This document shows, piece by piece, positions 34,407 through 45,588 of a stretch of 64,000 nt of DNA. The position numbers and the translations under genes are program-made. Below the pieces are notes generated by a model that was not told the origin of the DNA, did not search any database, and saw only the letters and a list, made by a program, of their open reading frames with translations. This DNA comes from Porodaedalea pini. Taxonomy: Eukaryota; Basidiomycota; Agaricomycetes; Hymenochaetales; Hymenochaetaceae. The stretch is taken from the NCBI GenBank assembly GCA_002794775.1, contig NBAY01000063.1, forward strand, positions 1-64,000. The letters run 5' to 3'. Each line of letters begins with the position of its first letter. The stretch's first letter is position 1.

Positions 34407-35956
34407 ATGCCGCATCACCACCACAAGCACGTCGTCATCAAGGCGCTGCCCATAACCACGCGCATCGTCAGGACCGGCGCGAAGCAGGTTCTCGCGGCTG
34501 ACCGTGCGCGTATCGCGAAGCTCGTCGCCGGCCACTCGCCGCACGGCCCCGGCGTCGTGCACAACAAGGCGCTCAAGGCGCAGGTGCTCGCGAAGAAGCC
34601 CTTCGCGACGGCTGAGAGCACGAGCATCGACGTTACTGATGCTGCCGTCACCTACACCATGCAAGTCGGTGTCGGCTCGCCTGCCACGGACTACACACTC
34701 CTGTACGTGCTTCTTCTGAATCTTCAGTTCATCTGACTGTCCCTGACTGACGTGGATTTCGCCTAGGATCGACACGGGAAGCAGCAACACCTGGTGAACA
34801 GCACCGCTTCATCTAGGAGATCTCATAAGACTGACGCCTACTTGACTGCAGGGTTGGCGCAGGCAAGGAGTACACGAAGACCTCGACATCGTCGGACACT
34901 GGCAAGTCCATTCAAGTCTCCTACGGCTCCGGCTCCTTCAGCGGTGAGGAGTACACGGACCAGGTAACACTCAGCGACGAGCTCGTCATCAATAAGCAGG
35001 GCCTCGGTGTGGCGTCTTCAGCCCAGGTAATTGGACCCACCCAGCTCAAGCTTCTGATGCTCTATTTTCTAACTTCGTGCTTCTCAGGACTTCAATGACG
35101 TCGATGGCATCCTCGGAATTGGTCCCGTTGACCTGACAGCAGGCACCATCAAGGGCGGCCAGACCGTGCCGACTGTGACAGACAACCTCTTCTCGCAGGG
35201 AACGATCCCGACAGAATCGATCGGGATCAGCTACGTTCCCACAACTGGCTCGTCCTCGTCCTTGCTCAACGGCGAGCTCACCTTTGGCGGGACGGACTCC
35301 TCCAAATTCACCGGCGAGATCACGTACGTGCCGATCACCTCCACTAGCCCCGCCTCGAGCTACTGGGGCATCGACCAATCGATCACCTACGGCACGGATG
35401 GTACGTCCATCCTCGACACCACCGCGGGTATCGTAGACACGGGCACAACTCTGCTCTACGTAAGTATCCATCCTCAATTTTCGCTACCATCTCCGTCTGC
35501 TTATAAGCCTGCAAATATTTAGCTCGCGAGCGATGCGTTCCAGGCGTACCAGAAGGCGACGGGCGCGACGCTCGACCAGACCACGGGCCTGCTCAAGCTG
35601 TCGAGCTCTCAGTTCGACAACCTGCAGAGCCTGTTCTTCAACATTGGAGGCACGACGTTCGAGATGACGCCGAATGCGCAGATCTGGCCGCGTTCGCAGA
35701 ACAGCACGCTTGGTGGAGATGACGATGCGATCTACCTCGTTGCGGCTGATAACGGCTCGAACAGTGGCCAGGGCCTTGATTTCATCAACGGCTTCGCGTG
35801 GCGTACGTCCATCTTTCAATCCTTTCATTTGATATGAAGCTGACTTCCGTTTTTGATGATCACGCTATAGTCCAGCGCTTCTACACCGTGTTCGACACGA
35901 CCAACTCGCGGGTCGGTATCGCCACGACGGAGTTCACCGATGCCGAGACCAACTAA
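34407..35956 (+). CDS. pepsin-like aspartic protease (polyporopepsin type)
   Basis: A peptidase family A1 endopeptidase. Both catalytic aspartate motifs are present: DTGSSNTW (interrupted by introns near 34705 and 34793) and DTGTTLLY (about 35440). Other family blocks are VSYGSGSFSGEEYTD, VDGILGIGPVDLTAGT, TVTDNLFSQGTIPTESIGIS and GLDFINGF. The pattern is close to polyporopepsin of polypores. The region after the start, ITTRIVRTGAKQVLAADRAR, resembles the propeptide. The first ATG (34407) gives MPHHHHKHVVIKALP with no hydrophobic signal peptide, and no upstream in-frame ATG lies between it and the TATA box. Either the leader is encoded by an exon I cannot see, has been lost, or the enzyme stays inside the cell. 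The mature domain looks intact. Confidence 0.9.
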
Positions 35957-37167
35957 GCTCTCCATTCGCCCTGCGGACCCCCGTGCTCTCATCCTATTCT
36001 TATTCTTGTCAAGCTCACGGACTGCACCACCAGACGCTATCCTCTCCCCTTCTTGCTTGCTCTATTAAACACGAGCGTTCGGACTCTCCTCTGTGCTAGT
36101 CCTATGTTGTTGAATGATCGTAGCTGCAATAACTGTAACTCCGAAAGAAAGTATGTTGTTGACAATGATATCGATTATCGTTGTGTGAACCGACGTCACG
36201 AGCACCCGGCTTGACCTCCCAGAGGAATGGAGACGCGACTGCCTCCGCGTCCTTCTCATCTTCATTGAGAGTATCCATCATAGATAAAGGACCGCACTGC
36301 GCGTGTGACCGCCACGGGAGAACTGCACATGCATCCAAAATATCACGTCTCTTCACATCCTTTCATCTATCTAAATCCAGTGCACCCAACTTGAAGAACG
36401 ATGCTCCCCGACACATTAGTATTACACACACCCTCATTTCCCTTCCGTCAAGGCAGACTGAGACCTTGACGGACTTGGGACCTACGCAGATCATCGTCCT
36501 CATCAGTCGTATGCAGATCATTTTCGTGATCGACGATCTCTCGGCGCGCAAGCTAAAACTGAACGCGGGAACGCGGAACACAGCCTGAGTGCGGTGGATG
36601 CAGTGGGCGGGCGCATATTCATTTAGTGCAGTGCAGTGCAGTGCCACGGTGCGGTATATATCATACCGTATGAAAAGTAAGATTACAAAGGCATGCAATT
36701 GCCAGCTTCAAAGTGAAGTGTAGGTTTAGAGCTCGATGCATAGATACGCTCGCAAAACAATGTGGCTGGAATACTGTATCTTCATTTCTGTGCGGACCGT
36801 ACTACTTGCCTTGAAGGTGGTGGTTGTCGTTAACTGCATGACAAGTTATGCGGAGTGCAATTAGGCGCTACTGAGCCTAGTCTCAATATTTCTTTGACTT
36901 CGTTGCAAAGCCACTGAAGAGTTGGAGTCCGACGCTTTCATTTTTTCAATAGAGCATCGCTGGCCATCTTCAGCAGCTCTCTGGTGCTTGCCCTTCTAGC
37001 GTCTTTCTATGCTCTGGACTTCTGAGCCAAGAACATCAAGTTGCATTCGAATTCCTCAAATTTACCGAAAAAGACTCATACAAGTTTAGCACGCGACATC
37101 GCAACAACTCGAGCACGATGGAGGCAAGCAACGTCAATGGAACTCAAATCAGGTAATAAAGATATGT
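35957..37167. other. intergenic region
   Basis: No gene recognised. A short CAGTG microsatellite lies near 36625-36643, and the 3' end of the protease gene falls near its left edge. Confidence 0.45.
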
Positions 37168-37377
37168 ATGCGCATCAGACGGATTTCAGACCGGTCAATG
37201 TCGAGCATTTACCCTACCTTTAGCCAGAAGGAGAGCGAGCTCGACTATTCTCACAAATTGCATTGCTTGCTTTGCTCCAGCGCAGAACCCAAGATCCGGT
37301 TCACGACACAATCTGAAGCGGAGGCGCGTGCAACTGCAAAGTCTGTGCAAGACTCAGTCTTTCTTCGAAATACTTAG
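37168..37377 (+). pseudogene. possible relic of an F-box-type C-terminus
   Basis: Short frame containing LHCLLCSSAEPKIRFTTQSE. It resembles VHCWLCFRVEIETRFMMKF in the relic at 41041-41340, with the same C-x2-C spacing and a following aromatic/basic stretch. No complete gene surrounds it. Weak evidence: one shared block only. Confidence 0.25.
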
Positions 37378-37537
37378 CTTCTTTTTTCTTTTTTCTTGCA
37401 GGTATGCAAGTTACTCATGTCGAGCACGGGGTAGCCATTGTAGGTATCTGACACCCTTCAAATTTATCCATCGGGCCGTAAGAGTTGCGAAGATAAGAAA
37501 AGGATAATTAAAAAAGGTACTCGCAAAGTCACTGCAT

Positions 37538-39651
37538 TTACGAGCACGTCGCCTCGATCCACCCATGCAAAATCTCACCCATCTTATCCATACCTTGCTG
37601 GGATGTCCAGCGCGCCGCCGTCTGCGGGCGCACGAGCAGTCTTCCATTCCATTGCCACACGACCACCATCTTCACCGGTATCGGGATGCGCTCGCTGATC
37701 GAGACCTGCTCCAGCAACAAGCGCTCCTCATGATCGGAAGGAACAGATGGCGAGAAGGCGGTGAGCAGCCCGAGCTGCTCGATGTCCCCGATGGAAGACG
37801 ACATCAGCCCAGGGATCATATATGCGCTCGGGTCGGACACCGTGCTGTACGTGTGGCCCATTACCTCGCGCTCGAGAAATGCTGGTATGTCCGTCTGTTA
37901 CCAACCAAAATTAAATAAAAGTGAGAAAGACAATCCATAAGAAAGAGATCCGGAGTATGACGCACGTCACTAGACTTCCACAGATGCTGGCAATGCTTTG
38001 CGACGACACCCCAGAAGATCGCATCGCTCGTGTCGCGCTCAACTTGTCCAGTTTCCCTATTGTACTTAACCGCCTGACGGATGGTCGCCATGTCGAGCAT
38101 GAGCGGGAAGCCCTCCGAGCCAATAGGAACCGAGCCCTTCGGAGAGTCGTGTCGCGCGTACTCCTTCAACTTGTATCTCTGCAAAACAGACAAATTATGA
38201 CGCTATGCTCTTGCTCTACACGAGTCAGAATAAACAAACCTGATCGACAACGTTAAAAACACACGGCACATGCGTCGCCTTTTCATACATTTCCACCACT
38301 TGCTGTTGCTCCTCTTTACTGCGTCCCTCCCCATGTGTCAGCGCCCACTCGACCTCTGCGATAGCCTCCAGCGCAGTGATCGCCTGGGTGACAGTGATGC
38401 CGTGGTGCCTGCAAGCTGCCCTGAAGCGCGCTGTCTCGTCCTCCGTGAGCCAGACGTCCGTCGTGACTGCGTCGTAGGTTGGGGATGCATTGAGCAAAGG
38501 TGTTGGGGGAGGAAGAGTACCTGCTTGGCGGGCAAGGGAATGTAAATAGAAGGATTTGCCGAAACAAATTAAATAGACGTACTGGATCTGCATGCGTGCC
38601 ACCTTTTTCTTGCTCCGGCTTCTGCTCATCTCCATTCACTTCGACGGCCTCGGCTTCTCTCTCAGCACCATTTTGCGCCGGGTCATTTGCTTTTGGTGCA
38701 GGCGCGGACGCGGATGCAGATGCAGATGAAGGTTTGGGAAAGAGCTTCGACACGGGTATCCCAGAAGTGAGTGCAGCCACAACCGCGCTCGGAGGCGTGA
38801 GCTTCGCCGTCTCCTCTCCCCATCTAATCGTGAGTCGAGGCTCCTGCTTGGGGTGCAGAACGAGGTATTCGTTCAAGTACGTGAAGAGCAGCTCTGAGAG
38901 CTGCAGCGTTCCGCGGACATCGGATAACACGTGCGCAGAGTGGATCCTGTGTGCGGAAGACAGTGCTTAGTTCGAAGAAAGTGAAAAAAAAAATAAGAAA
39001 TAAGAAATTAAAGAAGTTAAATGGAAAGGATATGAGAGGAAAGCAAATAAATGAGAGCTGAGATGCAAGATTCAAGATGCAGGGAAGGAGAAAAAGAGAG
39101 GAGAAATGCGCGTACATGATCTGCCACTTGCCCTCTTCGACGTCGGGCGCAACATGCAGCTCATAGCTATACTTTCCATCACCGGCACGCCACCACACGT
39201 TCTTCATCGCAATATCGCGTTCACGCAGCGTCATCCTCTCCTCGTGCCATTTGATCGTCTCTGCTGCCCAGTCGCTTGTAGCTTGTGCGTCGGGGACGGC
39301 GTACTCGAAATACAATGAGTATTCCGGGTTATTGCTGTCATCGTTCTTCGCGTCCTTAGTTCTGTATGCGATGACGGGAGTGGTGGCACGGAGACGCGTC
39401 CATGCTGCTTCGAGGGGCGCGCGCAGGGCGGCGGCGGAGACTGGCCGCGGAAAGGAGACGAGGTAGCCACCCGTGAGCACTCCAAAGCCGTGCAATTTTG
39501 ATCTGCGGGTGTAGGCAAGCTATATTTACTCCTCGACTGGTGGCGAGTTGAGTACGCACGCCATGACGCCGACGAACTGTTCGGTGCCGAAGCATTTGCG
39601 CGTCTAGATCTTCCCGCCGTCCGTAGACGCGAACTCGTAGTCGGCCTGCAT
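37538..39651 (-). CDS. acyltransferase-like (condensation/AATase fold) protein
   Basis: A spliced gene whose product resembles CoA-dependent acyl/alcohol acetyltransferases and condensation domains. Blocks are LHGFGVLTGGYLVSFPRPVS, then HSAHVLSDVRGTLQLSELLF with an H-x3-D motif, a Pro/Ala/Glu-rich linker, ITVTQAITALEAIAEVEWA, and MVVVWQWNGRLLVRPQ near the end (stop at 37538). Exon 1 from ATG 39651 joins exon 2 in frame but contains TAG at 39604-39606 (codon 16: GGKI-stop-TRKCFGTEQFVG). The second in-frame ATG (39564) would give a protein lacking about 30 residues. The substrate is unknown. The exon-1 TAG could be a nonsense allele, a base error, or a sign that translation starts at the second ATG. 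Confidence 0.7.
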
Positions 39652-40694
39652 TTTTTTTAAAAATATTTTGCGAGAGATCTGTATGATGCGAGCTCAGGTA
39701 GCAGACATTTTCGGCACGAGAAACAAAATGGGTTCGAAGAATCAAGTTGGATAACGTCGAAAGCAGAGAGGTAGGTGTGGGAACTGCATTCCATATGTAT
39801 GAAAGATAATTCAATCTCCGCCATAATGCATTCAGTGTCTACTCAGGACGTTGACGCGACTTTGTATCTCTGCCTCATACTAAAGCAAGAGCGCTGTATC
39901 GCATAAGGTCTCCGTTGCGTGGTGGAGAAAACCTGAAACTGATCATGCGTATCCGGCAGGGTCGTCAAACACCTCTCAGATCTCGGTTATGAGGCAGATA
40001 AAATCAGTCGGGCCTCTATGGACTAACGTGTAGAAGAGACTCGTTAAGCAGAAGTGAGTTTGAACACGCGACATGCTTTCAACCGACTCATGACAATTCA
40101 CTCTTGGCTTTGGACAAAACTACAATATTTATTCTTATTTAGGTTGGTCGAATATCCGTCCTAAGCTTGAATCTTTTCTTCGAAAGATCAGACAATAGAA
40201 GTTGCGCAGCAAGGAAGTCTTCAAGTGTTATTACTTCTACTCAACAAGGCAGCTGCCAAAATCAAACGACAAGTTCAACAAGGACTCTCAGACCTCAAGT
40301 GCACCTGATTTACTCCAGTTTAATGCTCTATTATCCGACCCATGCGTCATTTGTTTTTCCTTTACGCCATCTTTTACCACTTTCAAGCATTTTCTGCGCT
40401 TTCCGTCTGTAGCATCATTCATCAACGAGACAAATGAGATCACAGGCGACAGCTGGTGCCACATTCTCAAGGCAGTCAAATTGCATCTCCTGATTAGCAA
40501 CGAAGCCATGATTTAGCGTTTTGTCTCTGTCTCTCTTGGAGCTCGCTGCTCGGTAATCTTTGGTAATCAATTCGGTGGACACCGCCTTTCCTCGGTCGTG
40601 AAAGACGCCGTCGTGCGCGCGCGAGTCAGACAAAGTTCTGTTATTTGGGGACCTGCTGCGCTTTTCTTCTGCAAGGGCCTACCACTCAAATGCC
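39652..40694. other. intergenic region, possible relic DNA
   Basis: About 1 kb with short frames only. A frame near 40202-40516 (104 residues) has no recognised domain and may be upstream debris of the relic gene that follows. Confidence 0.35.
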
Positions 40695-41340
40695 TTGACT
40701 ATGATTATTTCCTTCCTTTGCAATTGGGCAAACTTAGTCGCTGAACGAGGTTCAAACGACCGTCGCTTACAAGAACCTAACTTAATATGTTCCCAGTACA
40801 TAATCATCACAGCCTACAAGCTTCTCTCTACTCTGGGATTCTCTAGGCCCGAGGCTGTCAAGATATGGGATCTCAAGAATATGGGGGAAAGCTTCGTGTG
40901 TATGAAATGTGATCCCACAGCCAGAAGGCGCATGGACTGGCTAAGTATCGTGTGTACGACGTGAGCCGCTCCGCAGAATTAAGCTTACTGAGTTTTGTAT
41001 TTGACAGGTCTATCACTACTTTGAGGAGGCTAATACAATCATGGAGGGTCAGAAGCTGATGGTTAAGGGCGCTCTTTCTTGCACATTCTATAACGATCAT
41101 GCTTTAGACAGCACGCTGGTCGGGTGGGACCGGACGGAACCCTTTTTCTACCTGTCTACCAGCGAGCACGAGCAACTCCATCCTGCTGAGAGGGTGCATT
41201 GTTGGCTTTGCTTTCGGGTGGAAATTGAAACGCGATTCATGATGAAGTTTGTTTCAAAGACCACTTCTCCTTTATTCCTCACTGACACTTGTCGTCCTCG
41301 ATTTTGGCAGACACGGAAAGACATTCGACGATTCTGACTT
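40695..41340 (+). pseudogene. relic of an F-box-type gene C-terminus
   Basis: Two open pieces read as consecutive parts of one protein: SFVCMKCDPTARRRMDWLSI, then after a probable intron YHYFEEANTIMEGQK and, further on, VHCWLCFRVEIETRF. The MDWLSIV-HYFEE pattern with paired C-x2-C motifs is like the C-terminal part of many basidiomycete F-box proteins. No N-terminal F-box or complete frame precedes it. Called by pattern only. Confidence 0.35.
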
Positions 41341-41705
41341 CTGCATTCATTGACTTTTCATACTGGCCAGAAGTAAGCCCTTGTTGCTTGCTTCGCTCCT
41401 CATGACTGATTAGTTTTGCCGAATTATGCATAGACCATTCAACGATTATTGCCATTGTGCTCGTCGTCATTGTCAAGTACTCACTAGGTGTTTCGACGTT
41501 CATACTACTAGTGTTCTATGTATAAATGTGTGATACGTAGTTGCAGTGCATTTTACCAGTATAATTACTGCATGTCCGCTTTGTGATCGGACTTTCCCGA
41601 GATAAGATTAGATTGTCGCACTTGCAGCGATGGTAAATTAAATGTTCTTTTGACTCCGCTCCCTTGACTCTTTCGATGGGCTGTGACAGAACCACTCCGC
41701 AAGCA

Positions 41706-41712
41706 TATAAAA
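41706..41712 (+). promoter_or_regulatory. TATA box of the methyltransferase gene
   Basis: TATAAAA, 56 bp upstream of the ATG at 41762. The duplicated upstream region at 44715-44721 reads TACAAAA instead. Confidence 0.65.
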
Positions 41713-41761
41713 CGGTTGGATCTGCATTCAGAAAGCACGAACACTCATAAACTAGCCACCA

Positions 41762-42668
41762 ATGGACGCCGCCCAGCACCACGAAGTTCATGTTCCTCAT
41801 CATACAGACGAACATCCACACGGAGAGCACGGCCATGAGCATCATGGGACGATTGATTATACACAGAATAATCGTGCATACTTTGACAAGATCGCCCAAG
41901 TATATGACGATAAGCCGTTCTTCCTCGAGGCCGCCGCTGCTATCAGCCGTGCGCTCTTGAAGGAATACAACTTCGACGAGGAAAAGACGCATGTGCTGGA
42001 CTTTGCGTGCGGCACTGGTGAGTGTCATTGAAAAATTAGGTAATAAACTCGCTGGATGATCTCTGACGATGGATTGTGCGCGTCAGGACTTCTCAGCCGT
42101 GAGCTGGCGCCGCACGCAAAGCAAATTATCGGTGTCGACATCAGCCAGGCGATGGTCGACCAGTACAATCTACGCGTTGCGAACCAGGGTATCCCTTCAG
42201 AAGAGATGCATGCTGTTTGCACCGATCTCATAGGAGCTGAGGGTGAACTCGATGATCAGAAATTTGACATTGTACTCGTATGTTGTCGCATTGACTTTTC
42301 CTTCTCCACACCAATACCGACTTTGGAAGCTGCAGTGCTCAATGGCATACCACCACTTTGAATCGATTAGCGATGTAACTCGCAAGCTCGTGTTCTTTCT
42401 CAAATCCGGCGGTGTACTGCTCGTGGCAGACCTCATCAAGTACCAAGACCAGAGCCTAGTAATTCGGGACAAGCCTGATGCCGAGCTCAAACACCTCGTC
42501 GCACACAGAGGCGGTTTTGACGAGGCTATGCTGCGTCCTGTATTCGAAGAAGCGGGACTTGGAGAGTTCACATTCCATCCGCGTGTTCGCATCGCTAAAG
42601 GTGATAAAGAGATGAACATATTCATTGCGAAGGGAGTGAAACCTACCGATAATAAATCGGAGCTCTGA
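41762..42668 (+). CDS. class I SAM-dependent methyltransferase
   Basis: ATG 41762. The first 30 residues are His-rich (HHEVHVPHHTDEHPHGEHGH), a possible metal-binding tail. The Rossmann motif I is VLDFACGTGLLSREL (across an intron at about 42016-42086), motif II is IIGVDISQAMVDQYN, and a second intron at about 42279-42337 precedes SMAYHHFESISDVTRKLVFF. The C-terminal blocks FLKSGGVLLVADLIK and AGLGEFTFHP complete a normal fold, with stop TGA at 42666-42668. Small-molecule methyltransferases of this kind are common in agaricomycetes; the substrate is unknown. It is the intact parent-like copy of the dead copy at 44771-47221. Confidence 0.88.
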
Positions 42669-43148
42669 CCTAGACTTCGCTACTTTCGACGGGAAATAGT
42701 AGAATGTAGGATTATTTATAATGCATGCTAAATAATTGAAGGTATAATCGACGCGGATACATATGAAGGTGATTAGGGCGCGAGTAGTAAGGCAAAGAGT
42801 ATGTATAACGTGTATGTGTTACGGGTCCACCATCTGCGGTGCATATACTCTTCTATCCTTTTCCTCTTCGTACTTCCAAAATTGTCAGAGGGTCATGCGC
42901 TAAACACCCTTTAGCGCATCTAGATTACTCAGAAAAGTATACATAGCAGGTAGTGTAATAACTAAGTTGTAGAGAATCAGAGTGCATATGCATAAATACA
43001 ATTTATCATCAAGAGCCTGTACAAGTAGTATAGCTTATTCAAAGGAGGAAAACCCCGCATACTGTCAAACCTGACGAGGGATTCAGCCATTCGCAAGGTG
43101 AGTTTTTCATGCACCCTAGCTACTCGCTGCAGTAGCGGAAGCAGCCTC
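42669..43148. other. intergenic region between convergent genes
   Basis: Contains the 3' ends of the methyltransferase (+) and the DUF6593-like gene (-). No other feature seen. Confidence 0.45.
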
Positions 43149-44022
43149 CTAAGCTTGACCTTTATATCAAATATTGGTTAAACGTTAGCATTGAAGAATA
43201 TAAATGAACCGTACTTACTTTCTCCGTCTCTACGCCTCCTCTCCGCGATGACACAGGTCACTGCGATGGCAATGCAGTAATAGTACGCAGTCAGAATATG
43301 TCCGCGAGACGTTGATATGAGGCCTACGTACCTATGATATAGTCCAGGATATCTTCGCAGCCTGCCGAAATCTGAATATAAGGTTCATGCGCGTTAAAAA
43401 GGTAACGTCGGCGAGAGAACGATGCGACTGGGTCACTTCCGTCTTCTTCGCAGTACAACTATACCCAAAGTAAACAAATGTTAATGGGAGGAATTGCAGG
43501 GACAAGCAGCATCTTGAGGTTTGGTGCTCACCTTCAATGACCGAGAACGAGCTTTCCAAGTGTAATGTTTCTCATTACTTGCAGTAAACGTGCGGTTACT
43601 TTGGCACCAAAAGTAATTTCCAGCGTCTATTTGGAGTAGTTGAATGTTACTTACAATCTGCTACTGCCTGAAAAGCCAGACGTTCGTGGAAAGAATTCAT
43701 GCAACGGTATGAAGCCAGCGTCTGAACCGCTTGTATCAATCTGACGTCCCGAAGCCATCCGGACGCGGTCATGTCCTAGGGATTTTCTCTCCCATTCCGC
43801 CACAGGGACGTTTCGCTGTAGATGCGCATCCCATCTAGAAAACGAAGTCACGCGGTTGAGTTTTATCCCGCTTGTTGGAGTCGAGAGTTCATAGTGTATG
43901 CCCAGAGCGTCGCAGTCGATAGTGTTGTTGCGGAGACTATTGTTGGAGAAGATGAGGCGGGTGAGCTCGACATCGAGCGGGGTTGAGGATGAGTGACCCA
44001 TGGTTGCGGGCGAAGAGAGCAT
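43149..44022 (-). CDS. DUF6593-like protein
   Basis: First plausible ATG at 44022 (MLSSPATMGHSSST; a second at 44001). Blocks are LIFSNNSLRNNTIDCD, IHYELSTPTSG, VPVAEWERKSLGHDRVRM, then after an intron TFTASNEKHYTWKARSRSLK, and after another CEEDGSDPVASFSRRRYLF, ending in a hydrophobic DYIIVTCVIAERRRR segment. This order matches the DUF6593 domain, frequent in agaricomycetes and of unknown function. Four exons; the final one is three codons after an intron at about 43160-43217, with stop TAG 43151-43149. All junctions keep frame. Confidence 0.75.
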
Positions 44023-44330
44023 CCCCAACAGATAAATATCCGAGGGCGGAGTTTGTGATGGAAAGAGATCTGAATAATCACTTTGAATAGAATAATCCTG
44101 TGCACGTGTCAGTATGAACACCACTTACTTCGGAGACGGTGTTGGTCACCAATATTAATGCAAGATAATTGCCGGCAGCTAGTAGGTAGGTAGGCATATT
44201 TCCCAGTTCGGGTCCCTAAGCAAAAACACCGGGTCGCCGAACTACATGTCAGGAGTACAAGCACTGAATACCCCCTATTTGCTGTGATCTGCCTGTTAGC
44301 CAAAGCACTGCCATAAAACAGCCAAGGATA

Positions 44331-44369
44331 TTATGATGCACAGCAGCGTCATTCTGCTGTGCATCATAA
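44331..44369. repeat. perfect 16-bp hairpin with 7-nt loop
   Basis: TTATGATGCACAGCAG (44331-44346), loop CGTCATT, and its exact complement (44354-44369). It lies in non-coding DNA between the DUF6593-like gene and the methyltransferase copy. It is not followed by a T-run, so it is not terminator-like; it may be a small insertion remnant. Confidence 0.7.
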
Positions 44370-44788
44370 GACCCAGGTGGCCAGTAGCGTTTCGAAGAGT
44401 GTCTTGAGGACGGGGGGATGATATACTGGCTTCAGTAAAGATGCTATTTTTCGCTATGAGAAGTAGGATGGCAGCATTATATGCTCTAAATCGTAGGGCC
44501 CAGTATAAAAGAACGGAGAAGAAAATACAGTTGGAGCTTCTGTGCGTCCAGTGATGCCAGCACGTGCTGCACCGCCGTCGCGTATGATCACGGTACTTCG
44601 GCTTTGTGCCCGGACTCATCGGAGATACAGTAAGATTAGATTGTCGCACTTTGTACCTTGAAACGCTTCCCTTGGACTCTCGCGATGGACTGTGACAAGG
44701 CGACTCCGGAGGCATACAAAACGGTTGGATCTGTGTTCAGAAAACACGAACACACATAAATTAGCCACCAATGTACACCACCCACCAT

Positions 44789-45586
44789 CACGGCAGGAAA
44801 ATCCGGGGTTTTCCGTGAGGGAGGAGTATATCACGGAGTGTTTAGTGGGGCTCATATAATTTCAGCCAGAAAAGCCTTATATGGATTGTAAATTCTCAAT
44901 CAATCAAATTTTGCAGAAATTATGCTTTATGTATCTAAAATTGATGGCCATCAAGAAAAGTATTTCTGAACTCAGTGTCTGCAATCTACTTTGCCAAAGG
45001 ATAAGATAATTCTGGGATTCTGAACCTCCATTGTCAGTAAATCAAGAGAATGGTGGTTATTAGATTTAGAATCTGTAAAGTCTTGGACACAAAGGAAAGA
45101 GGCTCATTGGATTTAAAATCCACATAGACTCCTTGCATGAATGGAAGATCTCTCTTAGATTTGGGATCTATGCTGAGTTGATTATATGCTGATCATGTGA
45201 TCCATAGATACCAAATCTGAGAGAGATCTTCCATTCATGCAAGGAGTCTATGTGGATTTTAAATCCAATGAGCCTCTTTCCTTTGTGTCCAAGACTTTAC
45301 AGATTCTAAATCTAATAACCACCATTCTCTTGATTTACTGACAATGGAGATTCAGAATCCCAGAATTATCTTATCCTTTGGCAAAGTAGATTGCAGACAC
45401 TGAGTTCAGAAATACTTTTCTTGATGGCCATCAATTTTAGATACATAAAGCATAATTTCTGCAAAATTTGATTGATTGAGAATTTACAATCCATATAAGG
45501 CTTTTCTGGCTGAAATTATATGAGCCCCACTAAACACTCCATGATATACTCCTCCCTCACGGAAAACCCAGGATTTTCCTGCCGTG
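44789..45586. repeat. palindrome unit 1, arms of about 380 bp
   Basis: The left arm runs from 44789 to about 45165 and its near-exact complement from about 45205 to 45586; the centre is near 45188. The short asymmetric loop contains GAGTTGATTATATGCTGATC. The arms differ at only a few positions. Both ends carry the full CACGGCAGG terminus. Confidence 0.9.
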
Positions 45587-45588
45587 AG

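Noticed and set aside
4530..39606. General reassignment of TAG as a sense codon in this genome
   Set aside because: Most intact genes here do not contain in-frame TAG, and TAG ends the DUF6593-like gene and F-box D naturally, so only local nonsense changes, errors or readthrough remain possible.
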